Below are positions 8,828 to 17,222 of a stretch of DNA of 48,175 bases, piece after piece. Within the stretch, counting starts at the first letter, position 1; the number at the start of each line of letters is the position of its first letter. Made by a program: the position numbers and the translations under genes. Origin of the DNA: Rhizobium sp. ASV20 (GTDB lineage Bacteria > Pseudomonadota > Alphaproteobacteria > Rhizobiales > Rhizobiaceae); contig NZ_JAELTU010000039.1 of NCBI RefSeq assembly GCF_016429015.1, positions 1 through 48,175 on the forward strand. The letters are read 5' to 3'. A model generated the notes under the pieces. The model was given only the letters and a program-made list of their open reading frames with translations, was not told where the DNA came from and did no database searches.

Positions 8828-9597
8828 TTGCCACCCTTGCTGCCAATCGCTTCAGAAAATTTCTCGATGCCGGATCGCCATCCCCCGTCGGCAAGGCAGC
8901 GTTCGATTGCTGCCATTTCGATGCGGATGCCGTTTGCGAGATTCGTCTCGTGCCCGAGGTCCACGGCCTGCTTGGTCAGGGCCATCGCGAGCGGTGGGGC
9001 GGCGGCTATGCTTTCGGCGATTTCCTGTCCCACCTGCGCCAGTGTTTCGTCCGGCACGATCCTTGCCACGAGGCCCCGCCGATAAGCTTCTTCGGCAGGC
9101 ATCGTGCGGCCGGTGAACAACAGTTCCTTTGCGCCCATGCGGCCGATGACGCGCTGCAGCCGCTGCGTGGCGCCCACCGTTCCCCATTGCGGTTCGGGAA
9201 AGCGGAAGGTGGTTTTCTCGGTTGCGACGACGAAGTCGCAGCTCATCAGGATTTCACCGCCGGAGCCAACAACGGGACCTTGCGTGAGGGCGATAACAGG
9301 CTTGCCGCATCGCCCGATTGCATCGTAAGCGGCAAAGGAGGCATGTCTGCGGGCGATCACCCAGGCTTCGTCCTTGTCGGCTCGCTCCTTCAGATCGGCG
9401 CCGGCGCAGAAGACCGGGCCATTCGCGGACAGCAAGACGACCCGGATATCGGGATCGGCGTCCATCCGTTGGAACGCCTCGCGAAGCGCGACGCACATTT
9501 CCAGATTGAGGGCGTTGCGCGCCTGTGGCCGATTGAGAATGATCCGGGCAATCGCGCCGTCTCTCGTCACCAATACGGCATCCTGGGTTGACGTCAT
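8824..9597 (-). CDS. Enoyl-CoA hydratase/isomerase family protein (two catalytic Glu)
   Basis: A 257-residue crotonase-fold protein. The oxyanion-hole segment FCAGADLKER is near residues 63-72. Both residues corresponding to the hydratase catalytic glutamates are present: Glu115 in GSGGEILMSCD and Glu135 in FRFPEPQWGTVGATQRL. It is therefore a credible 2-enoyl-CoA hydratase, adding water to an unsaturated acyl-CoA. It overlaps the ligase gene by 4 bp and the CoA-transferase gene by 1 bp (TAATG). A second crotonase-like gene in the operon lacks the first Glu, suggesting the two do different steps. Confidence 0.9.
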   Translation of the reverse strand: MTSTQDAVLVTRDGAIARIILNRPQARNALNLEMCVALREAFQRMDADPDIRVVLLSANGPVFCAGADLKERADKDEAWVIARRHASFAAYDAIGRCGKPVIALTQGPVVGSGGEILMSCDFVVATEKTTFRFPEPQWGTVGATQRLQRVIGRMGAKELLFTGRTMPAEEAYRRGLVARIVPDETLAQVGQEIAESIAAAPPLAMALTKQAVDLGHETNLANGIRIEMAAIERCLADGGWRSGIEKFSEAIGSKGGK

Positions 9598-10784
9598 TAG
9601 ATGACCCCCTCGCTGCGGAGCGCACCGATATCGGCCTCGCTCAAATTCAATTCGTCCCTGAGAAGACGTTCTGTGTCTGCGCCGAGTAGCGGCGGGCAGC
9701 TGATCTCAGGCGGTTCGAAGCCGTCAAAGCCGATCGGCGTGCGCAGGGCCGGGAATTCTCCTTCGGTCGGGTGAACGAACGATCCGACCACTTCGCGGGC
9801 GCGCATATGCGGATCTTCGAGGATCTCCCGGACGGTGTTGACCTCACCCGCCGGTATGCCAACATCGCGCAACGCCTCCGCGAGCTCTGCCCGTTCGCGG
9901 GCGGCAATCGCCGTCCTCATATTGTCCATCACATGCTTGCGATTGGCGACGCGACCGGCATTCTGTGTCAAGGCGGGGTCGGATGCCAGATCGTCGAGCC
10001 CGAGAACTCCGCACATCGGCAGCCAGTGTTGATCGCTACCGCTGATATGGAGCCATCCGCCATCGCGGCACTGGAACGCCGCCGAAGGGACCCTGCCTGG
10101 ATGCTCCGTGCCGGATCGCGATATGTCTTCGTCGAGCGCGAAAAGCCGCGCTGCTGCAAGGGCGAGAAGGCTCGCCTGAATATCCATCATGGCGAGATCG
10201 ATGTGGCAACCCTTCTGGCTGCGCGCACGCCCGACGAGGCCGGTGAGAATGGCGATGGCGATCCACAGGCCAGCCGTCATATCTGCAATCGGCACGCCGG
10301 TCTTGGCCGGCGGCGAGTTTTGATGACCCGTCAGGTGCATCACGCCGGACAGCGCCTGGAAAACGGTGTCGTAACCTGCGCGGTCGCGATAGGGTCCGGT
10401 TTGACCGAATCCGGTGTTCGACACATAGATCAGTGCCGGATTGAGGGCCGAGAGGCGGGCATAGCCCAGATTGAAGCGATCCATGTCACCCGGCAGGAAG
10501 TTTTCGAGCACGACATCGTGGCGCGCGGCGAGCCGGGCAGCGATGTCCTGAGCTTTCGGCGACTTCAGATTGAGCGTGAGAGATCGCTTGCCGCGATTGA
10601 AAGCGAAGAAATAGGCGCTTTCGCCGCCCGGAAGTCGGGGCTCGAAGAGGCGGGATTCATCGCCGCCTTTCGGTCTTTCCACTTTGGTGACCGTCGCGCC
10701 GAGTTCCGCCAGGATTTGCGTTGCCATCGGCCCCGCCAGAACGCGCGAGAAGTCCAGGATGCGAATGCCGTCGAGAGGTTTCAT
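9597..10784 (-). CDS. CaiB/BaiF family (class III) CoA-transferase
   Basis: A 395-residue class III CoA-transferase, which moves CoA between carboxylic acids without ATP. The N-terminus carries the family motif DFSRVLAGPMATQILAELGA..KVE, and the catalytic aspartate that forms the acyl anhydride is Asp168 in TGVPIADMTAGLW, matching Asp169 of formyl-CoA transferase. Length is typical. The operon thus has two ways to make CoA esters, ligase and transferase, as in carnitine or itaconate-type pathways. The acids exchanged cannot be told from sequence. It is coupled to both neighbours (ATGA overlap at 10781-10784, TAATG at 9597). Confidence 0.92.
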   Translation of the reverse strand: MKPLDGIRILDFSRVLAGPMATQILAELGATVTKVERPKGGDESRLFEPRLPGGESAYFFAFNRGKRSLTLNLKSPKAQDIAARLAARHDVVLENFLPGDMDRFNLGYARLSALNPALIYVSNTGFGQTGPYRDRAGYDTVFQALSGVMHLTGHQNSPPAKTGVPIADMTAGLWIAIAILTGLVGRARSQKGCHIDLAMMDIQASLLALAAARLFALDEDISRSGTEHPGRVPSAAFQCRDGGWLHISGSDQHWLPMCGVLGLDDLASDPALTQNAGRVANRKHVMDNMRTAIAARERAELAEALRDVGIPAGEVNTVREILEDPHMRAREVVGSFVHPTEGEFPALRTPIGFDGFEPPEISCPPLLGADTERLLRDELNLSEADIGALRSEGVI

Positions 10785-11527
10785 TTCGCCTCCCTGCGGA
10801 AGCCGCGCATCTTCGCATTGAGGTCACGACCCGCCGCCATCGCCTCGCCATAAGGGAGGTCGGCAACCCGGTAGAAAAGAGACTTGGCGGCGGCCATGGC
10901 TCGTGGATTGGCGGTCGCCCAGGCTGCGGCGATCTCGATCGCCGCATCAAGCACGCCTTCCTCACCAACAACCCGATTGCAAAGACCAAGAGAAAGCGCT
11001 TCGTCGGCGCCGATCAATCGCCCGAGGCTGATCATTTCGAAGGCTGCCTTGCGGCCGAGTGACCGTTGCAGCCCGGTCATGACCAGGGCAGGGACGATCG
11101 AGTGCTTCAACTCGGGATAGCCGAATTTCAGGCTGGTGGCGGCCACCATCATATCGCAACCGATGGCAAGGCCTGCCCCTCCGCCGACGGCTGCTCCCTG
11201 CACTGCCGAAACCACCGGCTTGGAAAGGCTCTGCATCATGGCCTGGGTGCGGCATGTCAGATCGGCGCGCCTGTCGACGAGATCCTGGTTGTCCGGGGTC
11301 AGCGTGTCGAACTCGGCGAGATCGGCGCCGGCGCAGAAGCCGCGTCCGTTGCCTGCGAGCACGATCGCGCGGACTTCGGGTGCGCGATCAGCGTCAAGCA
11401 ATGCATCATGGATTGCCTGCGTCAGTTCGGTGTTCAAAGCGTTGAGCTTGTCGGGGCGGTTCATCGTGATGATGCGCACCGCGCCGCGGGTTTCGACAAG
11501 AAGAACGGGTGTGCGTGGTTCAGTCAT
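10781..11527 (-). CDS. Enoyl-CoA hydratase/isomerase family protein (one catalytic Glu)
   Basis: A 248-residue crotonase-fold protein. The oxyanion segment FCAGADLAEF and the CoA-binding NRPDKLNALN are present. At the first hydratase Glu position it has Gly119 (GGGAGLAIGCD), while the second Glu is kept (Glu139, GYPELKHSIVP). Single-Glu crotonases are commonly isomerases or other CoA-ester enzymes, so it is probably not a plain hydratase (inference). It lies 9 bp after the HMG-CoA-lyase-like gene and overlaps the CoA-transferase gene by 4 bp. Confidence 0.88.
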   Translation of the reverse strand: MTEPRTPVLLVETRGAVRIITMNRPDKLNALNTELTQAIHDALLDADRAPEVRAIVLAGNGRGFCAGADLAEFDTLTPDNQDLVDRRADLTCRTQAMMQSLSKPVVSAVQGAAVGGGAGLAIGCDMMVAATSLKFGYPELKHSIVPALVMTGLQRSLGRKAAFEMISLGRLIGADEALSLGLCNRVVGEEGVLDAAIEIAAAWATANPRAMAAAKSLFYRVADLPYGEAMAAGRDLNAKMRGFRREAK

Positions 11528-11536
11528 TTCCTGATC

Positions 11537-12463
11537 CTATGCTGCGAAGTGGCCGTAGCCACTGCGTGCGACCCTGCTTAGTAGTTGGCGTCCGAGGATT
11601 GTCTCGCAGAGGCGGGAGGCCTCCCGCAATTTCTCGAGGTCGAGGCCGGTATCGATCCCTTCCGCTTCGAATAGATTGACAAGATCTTCCGTTGCCACGT
11701 TTCCCGTATAGCCCTCGCCATAGGTAATCTGTGTCGGGTGACCGCCAACCCCGCCCATTGCGCTATCGAACCAGCGACATCCAGCCTCGTAGGCGGCGAA
11801 GCAATTGGCAAGTGCGGTGCCGCGGCTGTCGTGAAAATGCGCAATGGCCGTCACTTGCGGCAATTCACGCGTGATCCGTGCGAACAGGCCGTGCACGCTT
11901 CCTGGCGTTCCATGGCCGGTGGTGTCGCAGACCGAGACATGATTGACGCCGAGTTCCGCAAAGCGCGCGAGATCGGCAAGCACGGCGCTCGGATCCACCT
12001 TGCCCTCGAAAGGGCAGCCGAGCGCCATGGAAATCACGCCGATCAGGCGAAAGCGCCCGGCGGCAAGGTCAACCATTTCGGCGACATTTGCCCATTGCGC
12101 TTCTCGTGTAGTTCGCAAGTTGCGTTGCGTATGCGATTCAGTCGCGGAGACGAGAAGGCTGATCTCATCTGCCCCATGGCCAGCTTCCGCGTCTGCGATG
12201 GCGCGTTGGACTGCCTTTGGGTTGGGGCAGGTCGCCTTGTAGCTCGATCCCGGCCGCTTGCGAATGCCGGCCAAAACTTGTGAGGCATCGGCAAAGGCCG
12301 GGACATGCGCGGGGCTGCTGTAGCTTGTCGCCTCGATGCGTGGAAAGCCTGCTTCCGAAAAGGCGTCGATCAGCGAAATCTTTTCCTCGGTGGAAATGGT
12401 GACAGTTTCGTGCTGAAGCCCGTCGCGTGCAAAACATTCGCAGATTACAACCTTGGCCGACAT
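11537..12463 (-). CDS. HMG-CoA lyase-like acyl-CoA lyase lacking the signature cysteine
   Basis: A 308-residue TIM-barrel lyase of the HMGL family, which splits beta-hydroxyacyl-CoAs such as 3-hydroxy-3-methylglutaryl-CoA. The metal and catalytic elements RDGLQHE (Arg13, Asp14) and HFHD (His209, His211) are visible. The HMG-CoA lyase signature GGLGGCPY is here GGVGGHPT, with His242 in place of the catalytic Cys, followed by an insertion before the conserved TGNVATEDLVNLF. It may thus use another beta-hydroxyacyl-CoA or a changed acid/base mechanism (inference). It is the first structural gene of the operon, preceded by GGAGGTGAG and an 85-bp gap with a predicted MarR operator. Confidence 0.88.
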   Translation of the reverse strand: MSAKVVICECFARDGLQHETVTISTEEKISLIDAFSEAGFPRIEATSYSSPAHVPAFADASQVLAGIRKRPGSSYKATCPNPKAVQRAIADAEAGHGADEISLLVSATESHTQRNLRTTREAQWANVAEMVDLAAGRFRLIGVISMALGCPFEGKVDPSAVLADLARFAELGVNHVSVCDTTGHGTPGSVHGLFARITRELPQVTAIAHFHDSRGTALANCFAAYEAGCRWFDSAMGGVGGHPTQITYGEGYTGNVATEDLVNLFEAEGIDTGLDLEKLREASRLCETILGRQLLSRVARSGYGHFAA

Positions 12464-12504
12464 GCCTCACCTCCATCCGACTGTTCGTAGAGATGGATTT
12501 ATTT

Positions 12505-12519
12505 GTTCACATTGTCAAC
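12505..12519. promoter_or_regulatory. Predicted MarR operator 1 (upstream of catabolic operon)
   Basis: The 15-bp pseudo-palindrome GTTCACATTGTCAAC lies in the gap between marR and the HMGL-like gene. Read on the minus strand it matches the site at 13200-13214 in 14 of 15 bases, and the match continues into the 5' flank (AGTTGAC). On the minus strand it contains a TTGACA that could be a -35 element. Confidence 0.6.
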
Positions 12520-12548
12520 TAAATTTCTTTTGGAAAAATCCGAGCACC

Positions 12549-13109
12549 TCATTCCTCTTCGATGCTGCTGAGATCCGACTGGGAGGCTGAGCTTCGCAGT
12601 TCGTGATAGTATTTGCTGCTGGTTCGGGTGACGCGGCGCAGGAGTTCCACGAGAATTTGCTGCTCCGCATGGCTGAGCGTTGAGAGCATTTCCTCGTTGC
12701 GCTGGAAGGAATCGTCCAGAATTTTGCGTGAGAGATCGAGCCCTTCAGGGCTAAGGGTCAGCAATATGCTGCGCCCGTCATCCGGATTGGCTGTCTTGGC
12801 GATATATCCTCGCTCGATCATCGTTGAAACGGTCCGGCTCATCTGGCTTTTGAGCAGGCCACTGTGTTTCGCGAGCTCCTGCAGAGGGACTTCTCCCAGG
12901 TATTTGAGGACGGCCAGCACGCGCCATTCGCGCGGTGTTATGCCGTATTTCGGCCGTATCGACAGCGCGGCGATCCGTGTGGAGAGCCCGGCCAGCCGCT
13001 GTAGCTGAAATGAAAAGAGATCGCGGATATCCGCTTCCTTCGTGGGGTTGCGGGCGTGTCGCTCGAAGTAGTCGCCGGATTTCGCTTCAAGTTCATCGCG
13101 GTTTCGCAC
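12549..13109 (-). CDS. MarR family transcriptional regulator
   Basis: A 186-residue winged-helix regulator with the usual MarR order: N-terminal dimerisation helix, ITPREWRVLAVL, recognition helix region PLQELAKHSGLLKSQMSRTVSTMIERGYI, wing NPDDGRSILLTLSPEG and C-terminal dimer helices. The frame can start at ATG 13172, but GTG 13109 has GAAAGGA 7 bases upstream and is preferred; ATG 13172 has none. It lies between the leftward catabolic operon (85 bp away, same strand) and the rightward polyamine ABC operon (divergent). Matching palindromes on both sides suggest it represses both operons and itself until a pathway metabolite, perhaps a CoA ester or acid, binds (inference). Confidence 0.92.
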   Translation of the reverse strand: MRNRDELEAKSGDYFERHARNPTKEADIRDLFSFQLQRLAGLSTRIAALSIRPKYGITPREWRVLAVLKYLGEVPLQELAKHSGLLKSQMSRTVSTMIERGYIAKTANPDDGRSILLTLSPEGLDLSRKILDDSFQRNEEMLSTLSHAEQQILVELLRRVTRTSSKYYHELRSSASQSDLSSIEEE

Positions 13110-13199
13110 TCTGCATTCCTTTCGTGGGTCTTGTTGTGTTCCGGCGTAGCGAAACTTTGCGCTGCGTTCCATGCCATCGCAAAATATCGCATCAAATTA

Positions 13200-13214
13200 G
13201 TTGACAAGGTGAAC
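13200..13214. promoter_or_regulatory. Predicted MarR operator 2 (marR/ABC divergent region)
   Basis: GTTGACAAGGTGAAC, a near-perfect palindrome GTTsAC-N3-GTsAAC, overlaps a TTGACA hexamer at 13201-13206. It lies 116 bp before the ABC binding-protein start and 91 bp upstream of the preferred marR start. Confidence 0.6.
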
Positions 13215-13220
13215 GATATA

Positions 13221-13235
13221 GTTAAGTCTGTGAAC
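13221..13235. promoter_or_regulatory. Predicted MarR operator 3
   Basis: GTTAAGTCTGTGAAC, flanked by TATA and TAGA so that TAGTTnA and TnAACTA arms are palindromic. Its centre is 21 bp from operator 2, two helical turns, which fits cooperative binding of two dimers on one DNA face (inference). Confidence 0.5.
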
Positions 13236-13329
13236 TAGATTGGCATGGTGCTGTCGACTTGTCGACCGTGTCGATCCCGTCAGGGGAACGACGGGACGCC
13301 ATTGGATCTGTCTCTTGGGAGGAGCAAGC

Positions 13330-14376
13330 ATGATTTCGCTTCGGCATGGAGTGGCCGGACTATTAGGTGCGGCAATGATGGCTTCGGTTGCGGTTCCGGC
13401 TTTGGCTGCGAATACGACGCTGACCATTGCCGGCTTCGGTGGCAACCTGCAAACCGATTTGCGCAAAACGATCTGGCAGCCGGCAGCAGATGCCGCCGGC
13501 GTCGATCTGCGTGAAGAGACGCATGATGGGCTTGCTGCGGTCCGTGTCCAGGTGCAGTCCGGCTCTCCGACGTGGGATGTCGTTCATCTCGGCGCCGACG
13601 AATGCGCGGTCGGCGGCAAGGAAGGCCTGTTCGAAGCGCTCGATTACAAGGTGATCGATACGAACGGCTTCGACAAGCTCGCCTACGGCGACAACTGGAT
13701 TGCGACCAACACCTATTCGGTCGTGCTGGCCTGGCGGACGGATGTCTACAAGGACAAGAAGCCCCAGTCCTGGAAGGACCTTTGGGACGTAAAGAATTTC
13801 CCGGGGCGCCGCGCGCTCAGCACCTATCCGCAGGAGATGATGGAAATCGCCCTTCTGGCTGATGGTGTCGACAAGGATAAGCTCTATCCGCTCGATACAA
13901 AGCGCTCGCTCGCGTCGCTGGACAAGATCAAGAAGGATGTCGCGGTCTGGTGGTCTTCGGGTGCCCAGTCGGCGCAACTGATCAAGGATAAGGAAGTGGA
14001 CATGATGGCGATCTGGGGCAGCCGCGTCGCCAATGTCATCACGGATGGCGCGCCGGTCGAATATACCTATCAGGATGCCATTCTCGGCTATGGCTGCCTG
14101 GCAATTCTGAAGGGCTCGCAGCATGTCGCCGCCGCGCAGAAGTTCATTGCGGGTGTGGTGTCGCCGGAAGTGCAGGCGCGAATTCCGGAAATGATGCCCT
14201 ATTACGGTCCGACGAATGCCAAGGCCTTTGAGGTCAAGAAGTTCTCGGCCGATGTTCTTGCCAAATCGAACATGTCCCCCGAAAACATCAAGAAGCAGAC
14301 CTTCCTGAACGCCAATTGGTGGCGGGATAACAATGCCCTCGTCCGCGAGGACTACAGCCTGCTGATGTCGAACTGA
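13330..14376 (+). CDS. ABC transporter substrate-binding protein, spermidine/putrescine (PotD/PotF) type
   Basis: A 348-residue periplasmic binding protein with a signal peptide cleaved after about residue 26 (PALA/ANTT). The mature start TLTIAGFGGNLQTDLRKTIWQPAADAAG and the GADECAVGGKEGLFEALDY region are typical of the family that binds polyamines, opines and related cations. The frame is open from 13240, but ATG 13330 has a strong GGGAGGAG and begins exactly at the signal peptide. It is the first gene of a six-gene rightward operon (binding protein, ATPase, two permeases, aminotransferase, deacetylase), downstream of two MarR sites. The ligand is probably a di- or polyamine or an N-acetyl form, judged from the enzymes that follow. 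Confidence 0.92.
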   Translation: MISLRHGVAGLLGAAMMASVAVPALAANTTLTIAGFGGNLQTDLRKTIWQPAADAAGVDLREETHDGLAAVRVQVQSGSPTWDVVHLGADECAVGGKEGLFEALDYKVIDTNGFDKLAYGDNWIATNTYSVVLAWRTDVYKDKKPQSWKDLWDVKNFPGRRALSTYPQEMMEIALLADGVDKDKLYPLDTKRSLASLDKIKKDVAVWWSSGAQSAQLIKDKEVDMMAIWGSRVANVITDGAPVEYTYQDAILGYGCLAILKGSQHVAAAQKFIAGVVSPEVQARIPEMMPYYGPTNAKAFEVKKFSADVLAKSNMSPENIKKQTFLNANWWRDNNALVREDYSLLMSN

Positions 14377-14398
14377 CGTATATCTACGGAGAATGGCA

Positions 14399-15463
14399 AT
14401 GACATCGGGTTCGGTTTCGATACGCCAGATTTGCAAGGCTTACGGAAGCTATCAGGCTCTGAACGGCATATCGCTCGACATCGCCGCCGGAGAGTTTCTG
14501 ACGCTTCTCGGCCCGTCGGGCTCAGGCAAAACGACGCTCCTGAATGTCATTGCCGGCTTCGAGCGGCCGGATAGCGGAAGTCTCCTCGTCGACAATGCGG
14601 AATTCATCACCAAGCCGCCGCACAAGCGCGATCTGGGCATGGTTTTCCAAAATTATGCGCTTTTCCCGCACATGGATGTGTTTGCAAACGTCGCCTATCC
14701 GTTGAAGTTGCGGAAAGTCGAGTCCGCGCTGCTCAAGTCGAAGGTGATGAAGGCACTGGAGACCGTTCACATGGCGCATCTGTCCGGTCGGCGCATCAAC
14801 GAGCTGTCGGGCGGGCAGAGGCAGCGCGTCGCTCTGGCGCGGGCCATCGTCTTCGAACCGAAGCTGCTGCTCATGGACGAGCCGCTCTCGGCACTCGACA
14901 AGAACCTTCGGGAGCACATGCAGATCGAGCTCAAGCGTCTGCATCGCAGGCTCGGCATGACGACGGTTTATGTTACCCATGACCAGCAGGAGGCATTGAC
15001 CATGTCGGATCGCATCGCGGTCCTGGATGGTGGTCGCATCATGCAGCTGGACTCGCCGAAGAATATTTATGATGCGCCGAACAGCAAGTTTGTCGCCGGC
15101 TTCATGGGGGATACGCGTTTCGTTGCGGTGAAGGGCAATGGTTCGACCTTCCTGCTCGACGGCCGTGTATTGAGGCTTGCACACAGGCCGCAGCTTACCG
15201 TCAGTGATGCCTGGCTGATGGTTCGTCCCGAGCGGCTGCGCTGGCAGGGCAATTCCGAGCAGGACAATTGCATAGAAGGAATAGTGACCGACGTGACCTA
15301 TCTCGGCGATAGCCACATGGTGTCGCTGGAGCTTCAGGAGAGCACGGAGATTTCGATCCGCCACACCGGCAGCGAGACGGTTGCGCTGCCGACGCCGGGC
15401 GAGCGGCTGGCGCTATGGATGACACCCGAGACGAGTGTCATCATCGAGGGAGTTCGCCAGTGA
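14399..15463 (+). CDS. ABC transporter ATP-binding protein, PotA type
   Basis: A 354-residue ATPase of the spermidine/putrescine importer class. Walker A GPSGSGKTT is at residues 38-46, Q-loop FQNYALFPH follows, then signature LSGGQRQRVALARAI, Walker B LLLMDEPLSALD and the switch histidine in VYVTHDQQEAL. A C-terminal TOBE-like domain (about residues 245-350) is typical of import ATPases. ATG 14393 is possible, but GGAGA at 14388-14392 is better placed for ATG 14399. Its stop overlaps the next gene's GTG start. It powers uptake through the two permeases downstream. Confidence 0.93.
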   Translation: MTSGSVSIRQICKAYGSYQALNGISLDIAAGEFLTLLGPSGSGKTTLLNVIAGFERPDSGSLLVDNAEFITKPPHKRDLGMVFQNYALFPHMDVFANVAYPLKLRKVESALLKSKVMKALETVHMAHLSGRRINELSGGQRQRVALARAIVFEPKLLLMDEPLSALDKNLREHMQIELKRLHRRLGMTTVYVTHDQQEALTMSDRIAVLDGGRIMQLDSPKNIYDAPNSKFVAGFMGDTRFVAVKGNGSTFLLDGRVLRLAHRPQLTVSDAWLMVRPERLRWQGNSEQDNCIEGIVTDVTYLGDSHMVSLELQESTEISIRHTGSETVALPTPGERLALWMTPETSVIIEGVRQ

Positions 15464-16362
15464 CGATGGTAGAAACGAATGTCATGACATCGCAGCTCAA
15501 TATCGGCGTGCTGCAAAGCTCGAGACGCAAGACCGGATTGGTCTTTGTCGGCCTGTCGCTGCCGGCGTTCTGCCTCGTCACGGTCATTTTGATCATCCCC
15601 TTCGCCTGGCTGGCCTGGATGTCGCTCTACGATGCCTCGGGCGCGCTTTCGGTGGAAAACTATGCACGCCTGTTGCGGCCGGCCTATGTGGACAGCTTCC
15701 TGACGACCTTCAAAGTGGCGGCGATCGTCACCGTCGTCTGTGTCGTGCTCGGCTATCCTGTCGCCTATCTTCTGTCGCAGCTTTCCGACCGGGCCGCGCA
15801 GATCCTGATGATCTTCATCATCCTGCCATTCTGGACGTCGGTTCTGGTGCGCACCTACGCCTGGCTCGTGCTGCTGCAGCGCCAGGGGCTGATCAATACC
15901 TGGCTCGTCAATCTCGGCCTCATCTCCGAGCCGCTGCCGCTGGTCAACAATCTGACGGGTACGATCATCGGCATGGTCCATATCATGCTGCCGTTTCTGA
16001 TCCTGCCGCTGTACGCGTCGATGAAAGCCATCGATCCCGTTCTGATGCGTGCGGCCGCCAATTGCGGGGCCTCTCCGGCGCAAGCCTTTCGCCAGGTTTT
16101 TCTGCCGCTGTCGCTGCCGGGCGTCGCCACCGGCGTCGCGCTGATCTTCGTACTGTGCCTTGGCTACTATCTTACGCCTGCCTTGCTGGGCGGCGGCCGC
16201 GTCGCGATGTGGTCGACCCAGATCGCCGACATGATCGCCAAGTTCTCCAATTGGGGGGCGGCCAGCGCGCTCAGCGTCGTGCTGCTCGTGGTTACGGGCG
16301 CGATCCTCTGGATCGTCAGCGCGCTGTTCAAGGCCACAAGCGTCACAAAGGGAGGCGTGTAA
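15460..16362 (+). CDS. ABC transporter permease, PotB type
   Basis: A 300-residue inner-membrane permease with about six transmembrane segments. It has the EAA-like loop MRAAANCGASPAQAFRQVFLPLSLPG that contacts the ATPase. GTG 15460 overlaps the ATPase stop (GTGA) and has GAGGG at 15446-15450; ATG 15466 would also fit. Polyamine importers use two different permeases in this order, here PotB-like then PotC-like. Confidence 0.9.
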   Translation: MTMVETNVMTSQLNIGVLQSSRRKTGLVFVGLSLPAFCLVTVILIIPFAWLAWMSLYDASGALSVENYARLLRPAYVDSFLTTFKVAAIVTVVCVVLGYPVAYLLSQLSDRAAQILMIFIILPFWTSVLVRTYAWLVLLQRQGLINTWLVNLGLISEPLPLVNNLTGTIIGMVHIMLPFLILPLYASMKAIDPVLMRAAANCGASPAQAFRQVFLPLSLPGVATGVALIFVLCLGYYLTPALLGGGRVAMWSTQIADMIAKFSNWGAASALSVVLLVVTGAILWIVSALFKATSVTKGGV

Positions 16363-17186
16363 TGTTGAGAGCTCCGGCTACGTCGACCCAGATCACCCAT
16401 ACGGACCGGCTCTGGCTCTATGCTATCGTCGCGCTGATCCTGGCGTTCCTGATCATACCTTGTCTGATCGTCATACCGATGTCCTTCTCGGAGTCGCAGT
16501 ATCTTGAATTTCCGCCGCGGGCCTGGAGCCTGCGCTGGTACGATGCCTTCTTCTCGTCTCCGGAATGGCGGCAGTCGGCCATCGTCTCATTCAAGGTTGC
16601 CGGCGCCACGACGGTGCTTGCGACCCTGCTCGGGACGCTCGCCAGCTACGGGCTCTTCAAATCGACCAGCATTTTCAATGCTGTGATCAGGGGCGTTCTT
16701 CTGTTGCCGATGATGGTGCCGTTGATCTTCGTTGCGATCGGCGTGTTCTTCGTCTTTGCAAGAGTAGGAATGAACAACACGCTGACGGGGCTGATCCTGG
16801 CGCATACGACGCTTGCTATCCCCTTTGTCATGATCGCCGTCTCGAACGGTCTTGCCGGGTTCGACTTGAATCAGGAGCGGGCAGCCCGCAGCCTCGGGGC
16901 ATCGCCCGCATATGCCTTCTTCACAGTCACGCTGCCGCAGATCAGGATCTCTATTCTGTCGGGTATGCTTTTCGCCTTCATCACCTCGTTCGATGAGGTG
17001 ATCGTCTCGATGTTCGTGTCGAGCGGTGCGAACTCAACTCTGACAAAACGCATGTTCGCCAACATCCGCGATCAGGTCGACCCCACGGTCGCTGCCATCT
17101 CGTCGATGCTGGTGGTGGCATCGATCATCATTCTGATCGGCGCCCAATTCATCAGACGGCCGAAAACCAAGGTGGCCGCTCAATAA
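16362..17186 (+). CDS. ABC transporter permease, PotC type
   Basis: A 274-residue permease with about six membrane helices and an ATPase-contact loop RAARSLGASPAYAFFTVTLPQIR. ATG 16362 shares a base with the preceding stop (TAATG) and follows GGGAGG, a classic coupled start. The frame is open much further upstream (to 15435), but that part is only a shadow inside the first permease gene. TSFDEVIVSMFVSS near the C-terminus is typical of PotC-like proteins. It completes the importer. Confidence 0.91.
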   Translation: MLRAPATSTQITHTDRLWLYAIVALILAFLIIPCLIVIPMSFSESQYLEFPPRAWSLRWYDAFFSSPEWRQSAIVSFKVAGATTVLATLLGTLASYGLFKSTSIFNAVIRGVLLLPMMVPLIFVAIGVFFVFARVGMNNTLTGLILAHTTLAIPFVMIAVSNGLAGFDLNQERAARSLGASPAYAFFTVTLPQIRISILSGMLFAFITSFDEVIVSMFVSSGANSTLTKRMFANIRDQVDPTVAAISSMLVVASIIILIGAQFIRRPKTKVAAQ

Positions 17187-17222
17187 TATGGCGGCCCGCT
17201 TGGCCGTGTTCAGGAGGAAATC

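Noticed and set aside
13363..14436. Minus-strand 357-codon frame opposite the PotD-like gene
   Set aside because: It is antisense to a secure binding-protein gene and has arginine-rich shadow composition.
15435..16361. Upstream extension that would make the second permease a 583-residue fusion
   Set aside because: The extension lies out of frame within the first permease gene and has no membrane pattern; ATG 16362 with GGGAGG is the natural start.
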